NCBI GenBank assembly: GCA_964438705.1
Contig: CAYTKQ010000005.1
Location: forward strand, 1-64,000
Length of the DNA stretch: 64,000 nt
Direction of reading: 5' to 3'
Origin: Christensenella sp964438705
GTDB lineage: Bacteria; Bacillota; Clostridia; Christensenellales; Christensenellaceae
The stretch's first letter is position 1. Each line of letters begins with the position of its first letter. The position numbers were made by a program, and so were the translations under genes. The notes under the pieces are model-generated. The model was not told the origin of the DNA, ran no database searches, and saw only the letters and a list, made by a program, of their open reading frames with translations. This document shows, in pieces, positions 60,719 to 64,000 of the stretch.

Positions 60719-60752
60719 AAACCGCTCTCCAATCAATGGAGGGCGGTTTTTT
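60719..60752 (+). terminator. Terminator of the response regulator gene
   Basis: AACCGCTCTCC, loop AATCAAT, GGAGGGCGGTT and TTTT. Confidence 0.85.
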
Positions 60753-60821
60753 ACTTTCAAACGACAGCAAAGGGCATTTGTGCCACTGGATTCGATAAAA
60801 AATAATGTCAAGAAAAAATGA

Positions 60822-60886
60822 CTGTTGATTTTTGAAGCATCGCTGTTGATTTTTTGATTCTCAGATTTCCCATGTGTTCTTATACT
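60822..60886 (+). promoter_or_regulatory. Fucosidase promoter with 21-bp-spaced direct repeat
   Basis: CTGTTGATTTTT occurs at 60822-60833 and 60843-60854, exactly 21 bp apart, ahead of a -10 box TATACT (60881-60886). No good -35 exists at 16-18 bp, so activation is needed. The layout fits a dimeric AraC-type activator, most simply the YesN-type regulator encoded just upstream. The rest of 60753-60993 holds no gene. Confidence 0.65.
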
Positions 60887-60993
60887 AGAGTTAATAGAAG
60901 TAGGAGCGGTTCTATTTGGGTTTTTTATGTGGCTGCATCACATACCCAGTGTCGCGTCCTAAAACATGGATTCTAAACATGGAGGATAAGGGA

Positions 60994-63900
60994 ATGAAAA
61001 CAATGATTTCAAAGCTACCTGTGAAGCTCATTGCGATCCTGATTGTGATCGTCATGGCGGTGGGCCTCGTGCCGATGGCGGCGTTCGCCGCGCCCGGTGA
61101 GGACGCGGGCGTCTCGCAGGCGGACCTTGCGGATAACGGCACCGCGGCTCCTGCGCCATGGGGCGCGCTGCCGGATGCGAACCAGCTGCAATATCAGCGG
61201 GACGAGCTTGCGGCGTTCTGCCATTTTGGCATGAACACCTTCACAAACTCTGAATGGGGCAATGGAAATGAACGTCCGGCCCAATTCAATTTGCAAAAAG
61301 ATTTTGACGCGGACAATTATGTTAAGACGCTCAAGGACGCGGGCTTCAAAAAGCTGATCATCACGGCGAAGCATCACGACGGCTTCTGCATTTGGCCGAG
61401 TGAATATACGGAGCACGACGTGGCGAGCAGCCCCTATAAAGACGGCAAGGGCGATATTCTGGCGGAGGTTTCTGCGGCATGCACGAAATACGACATTGAT
61501 ATGGGCCTTTATCTTTCTCCGTGGGATGTGAACGCGCCAAGCTACGGATACCGCGATGAAAACGGAAATCCGACCACGAAAGACAAAGACGTGCTCGACT
61601 ACAACGATTATTATGCCAACCAGATCGAAGAAATCGCCAGCAACCCGAAATACGGCAACAACGGCCGTTTTGTGGAGTGGTGGATGGACGGCGCAAAGGG
61701 TTCGGACTCTATGGCGCAGGACTATGATTTTGTGCGCTGGTTTGAGACGATCCAGAAATATGAAGGCAAGGCGGCGGGTTTTGAGGCCGACTGCATGCTG
61801 TTTGGCGCGGGCGCCTACACCACGGTCCGCTGGATCGGCAACGAAAGCGGCTTTGCGGACAACGAAACATGGTCCAAATCCAAAGTGGACTATGCGAACA
61901 ACAACATCGACAGCAACAAGGTGGGCAGCTATTATCGCGGCTTTGCGGATGGCAACCAGTGGACGGTGCCGGAGAGCGACGCGCGCATCACGCCCGGCTG
62001 GTTCTGGCATCCGGGAGATATGCCCAAGACGATGGGGCAGCTCGGCGAGATGTATTTCCGCTCGGTGGGGCACAATTCCCCGTTGCTCTTGAATGTTCCT
62101 CCGAACAATCAGGGCGCGCTGGATGCGGCGATCAAAGCACGCACGCTGGAATTTGGCGAATCCGTCAGAAATCTGTACAAAAACAATCTCGCGGCGATGG
62201 AGGGCGCAAGCATCACGGCTTCCTCCGTACGCGGAAACGATATCGCCTTCGGCCCTGAAAATGTGCTGGACGGCGATCCCGATTCCTATTGGACGACGAA
62301 CGACGGACAAAACACGGGCAGCATCACGATCGACCTCGGCACGCGCCGGACGTTCGACGTGGTATCCATTCAGGAAAATCTTGCGCTCGGGCAGCGCGTT
62401 TCCGGCTATTCCGTAGAATATAAAGACGGGGACAGCGCATGGAAAATGCTGGAAACCGGCCCCACCATCGGCGGACGGCGGCTCGTTCGCACCGTTCCCG
62501 TCAGGGCGGATCAGGTCAGGATCAACATCACGGGTTCGCATGACGTGCCCACCATCAGCGAAGTGGGCGTATACAAGGCGGACGGCAATTTTGAAATAGG
62601 CAGCTCGATTCCGGACGACCTCGAGTTCATCGACAACGCGGCATGGACGAAGACGGGCGCGTGGAGCACAGGCACATCCGGCATCGAAGGAACGAATATG
62701 TGGAGCAAGACGAAGGGAGATACCGTTTCCTTCAAATTCATAGGCAGCAAGTTCTGGATGATCGGCAATCAAGATCCGTCCCACGGTATCGCGTCTGTGG
62801 CGGTGGACGGAGAGCAGATCGGCACCTTCGACCTATACAAAAGCGCACGGGCCACAAGTCAGATCGTTTATACGTCGCCCGATTTGGAAGCAAAAGAGCA
62901 TACCGTGGTGATCACGGTGACGGGCACCAAAAATGGAGCGGCAAGCAATACGAACATTGACCTCGACGGCGTTTGTTATCTGAACAACGGGGGCGCCGGT
63001 ATGTTCGAGATCGAAAAGCCGAAATATTCCGTGATCGCGGGTGACACCCTTGACATCAAGGTGAAGCGCGTGGGCGGCAGCGTCGGCGAGGTGAGCGTAC
63101 AGGCGATGGACAACCCCGGCGGTGCTGTGCAGGGACAGTATTATCAGAATACAAGGGAAACATTGACGTTTGCGGACGGTGAGACGGAAAAAACGGTCTC
63201 TATCCCAACATTTGTCAATGAAAACCACAAGGGAGACCTCGATTTCTATCTGGAGCTGCTTGCACCCACCGACAACGCGGTACTTGGGTTCAACACCTAT
63301 TCTACGGTCATCTTGAAATATTTCAAGGATGCGCTGAAAGAAGCGCTGGAAATGGCGAATCCAATGCTCCCCGCGCAGTATGAGGAAGAAGGCTGGGCGG
63401 CGTTCGAGGCAGCGAGAAGCGCGGCGCAAGGCGTTTACGCCGACGCGGAGGCATCCTATGAAGCGGTGCGCGACGCGGCCAATGCGCTTAACACCGCAAT
63501 GGGTGCGCTTGAAAAGCGCGGTTTATATACGGAAGCAAAGCCTTTCGTGATGCCTGTGGTGCAGGATCAGTCCAAGCTTTTGGAAGCAGAATTTTTCACG
63601 CTGGTTATGCGTGTGCCGGATCAGACGCCGACAGACGCCAACAAAAATGTACGCCTCTCCAACAACAGTGCCGCGAGCAACGGCGTAGAAGTGAACTGGT
63701 TCGAGACCGGAAATAAGATCAAGGTGCCTTATCGTGCGGAAAAAGCTGGCGTGTATGAGTTTACGGCACGCTATCGCTCGGGCCGTGCCGCAACCAGCCC
63801 GAACACATTCGCGTGGAGCGGCGACAACATCGTTTCGGGCTTCAAGGATGTATACGGACCGGAAGCGGGCACACACAGGACCGTGACGTTTGACGTGACG

Positions 63901-64000
63901 ATCGAACAGCCCGGAACGGGTTGGCTGGTGTTCGACGCGACGAGCAAGGCAGGCCCGGTGATCGATAAATTCGATATCGCGCTCAAGGAAGCGAGTGAGG
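60994..64000 (+). CDS. Secreted multidomain GH29 alpha-L-fucosidase (5' part)
   Basis: At least 1002 residues; the gene runs past the window. A signal peptide ends near residue 32 (VGLVPMAAFAAPG). The GH29 domain (about 50-390) has FCHFGMNTFTNSEWGNG, LIITAKHHDGFCIWPS, YLSPWD and the expected nucleophile D232 in EWWMDGAKG, then a discoidin/F5-8C-type domain (SVRGNDIAFGPENVLDGDPD, YWTTNDG), a second carbohydrate-binding-like domain, a Calx-beta-like segment, a FIVAR-like helical part and a further CBM-like domain. GGAGGATAAGGG precedes ATG 60994. It probably removes fucose from host or plant glycans at the cell surface. Confidence 0.9.
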   Translation, partial: MKTMISKLPVKLIAILIVIVMAVGLVPMAAFAAPGEDAGVSQADLADNGTAAPAPWGALPDANQLQYQRDELAAFCHFGMNTFTNSEWGNGNERPAQFNLQKDFDADNYVKTLKDAGFKKLIITAKHHDGFCIWPSEYTEHDVASSPYKDGKGDILAEVSAACTKYDIDMGLYLSPWDVNAPSYGYRDENGNPTTKDKDVLDYNDYYANQIEEIASNPKYGNNGRFVEWWMDGAKGSDSMAQDYDFVRWFETIQKYEGKAAGFEADCMLFGAGAYTTVRWIGNESGFADNETWSKSKVDYANNNIDSNKVGSYYRGFADGNQWTVPESDARITPGWFWHPGDMPKTMGQLGEMYFRSVGHNSPLLLNVPPNNQGALDAAIKARTLEFGESVRNLYKNNLAAMEGASITASSVRGNDIAFGPENVLDGDPDSYWTTNDGQNTGSITIDLGTRRTFDVVSIQENLALGQRVSGYSVEYKDGDSAWKMLETGPTIGGRRLVRTVPVRADQVRINITGSHDVPTISEVGVYKADGNFEIGSSIPDDLEFIDNAAWTKTGAWSTGTSGIEGTNMWSKTKGDTVSFKFIGSKFWMIGNQDPSHGIASVAVDGEQIGTFDLYKSARATSQIVYTSPDLEAKEHTVVITVTGTKNGAASNTNIDLDGVCYLNNGGAGMFEIEKPKYSVIAGDTLDIKVKRVGGSVGEVSVQAMDNPGGAVQGQYYQNTRETLTFADGETEKTVSIPTFVNENHKGDLDFYLELLAPTDNAVLGFNTYSTVILKYFKDALKEALEMANPMLPAQYEEEGWAAFEAARSAAQGVYADAEASYEAVRDAANALNTAMGALEKRGLYTEAKPFVMPVVQDQSKLLEAEFFTLVMRVPDQTPTDANKNVRLSNNSAASNGVEVNWFETGNKIKVPYRAEKAGVYEFTARYRSGRAATSPNTFAWSGDNIVSGFKDVYGPEAGTHRTVTFDVTIEQPGTGWLVFDATSKAGPVIDKFDIALKEASE

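Noticed and set aside
1..64000. CRISPR arrays, rRNA, tRNA, prophage or insertion sequences with transposase
   Set aside because: No regularly spaced short repeats, no RNA gene signatures and no transposase or integrase motifs were seen; the repeats found are scattered palindromes.

Overview
The window looks like chromosomal DNA of a GC-rich, gut-type Clostridia (Firmicutes). The pointers are a c-di-AMP phosphodiesterase-rplI-dnaB block, an mreCD-PBP2-minCDE-rodA block, a paired radical-SAM/DUF2344-rng block next to rplU-rpmA, LytTR and YesN-type regulators, and A/G-rich ribosome-binding sites. I cannot name a genus. I saw no rRNA, tRNA, CRISPR array, prophage or transposase gene.

Layout. 1-1540: a truncated copy of a dispersed palindromic repeat, then an AT-richer TetR regulator plus an unknown gene. 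1647-3473: glmS. 3535-21693: a divergently placed DeoR-type regulator and a 16-kb, 15-gene co-directional cluster. It encodes a peptide-class ABC importer (binding protein, two permeases, two ATPases), an 11-repeat FG-GAP/VCBS protein without a signal peptide, a DapA/NanA-type aldolase, a YhcH-type protein, two small proteins, a glycerate kinase, an FGGY kinase, a NagB-like protein with altered catalytic residues, a creatininase-family hydrolase and a NagA-like deacetylase. It reads as an uncharacterised catabolic pathway for an acylated amino sugar or sugar acid, and is the best candidate for a new system here. 21799-32508: signal peptidase I, a DUF2461 protein, a PHP-UvrD fusion helicase, an aminotransferase with a YjbR protein, a small membrane protein, a LytTR-DUF3021-ABC transporter unit and a DUF2284 protein.

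32739-40126 is the cell-shape and division block (mreC, mreD, PBP2, minC, minD, minE, rodA). 40131-42703 holds a radical SAM gene between two copies of the dispersed palindromic element, followed by further hairpin elements and a 52-bp duplication of the start of the next gene. 42668-49796 carries DUF2344, rng, rplU, rpmA, gdpP, rplI and dnaB. 49793-58399 is a housekeeping mixture: GNAT, SDR, nitroreductase, two RluA-type pseudouridine synthases, an rRNA methyltransferase-like protein, ispE, a Dph6-like ATPase, an EamA transporter with an AraC regulator, and a TtcA-like protein. 58505-64000 has a small membrane exporter, an orphan YesN-type response regulator, and the start of a secreted multidomain GH29 fucosidase whose promoter carries a 12-bp direct repeat spaced 21 bp.

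Two regulatory readings come directly from the DNA. Paired direct repeats 21 bp apart lie at the same distance from the -35 boxes of both the lytTR gene and the ABC transporter behind it. A second, different 21-bp direct repeat lies upstream of the fucosidase, next to the YesN regulator gene. All functions are read from sequence motifs by eye; no database search was run.
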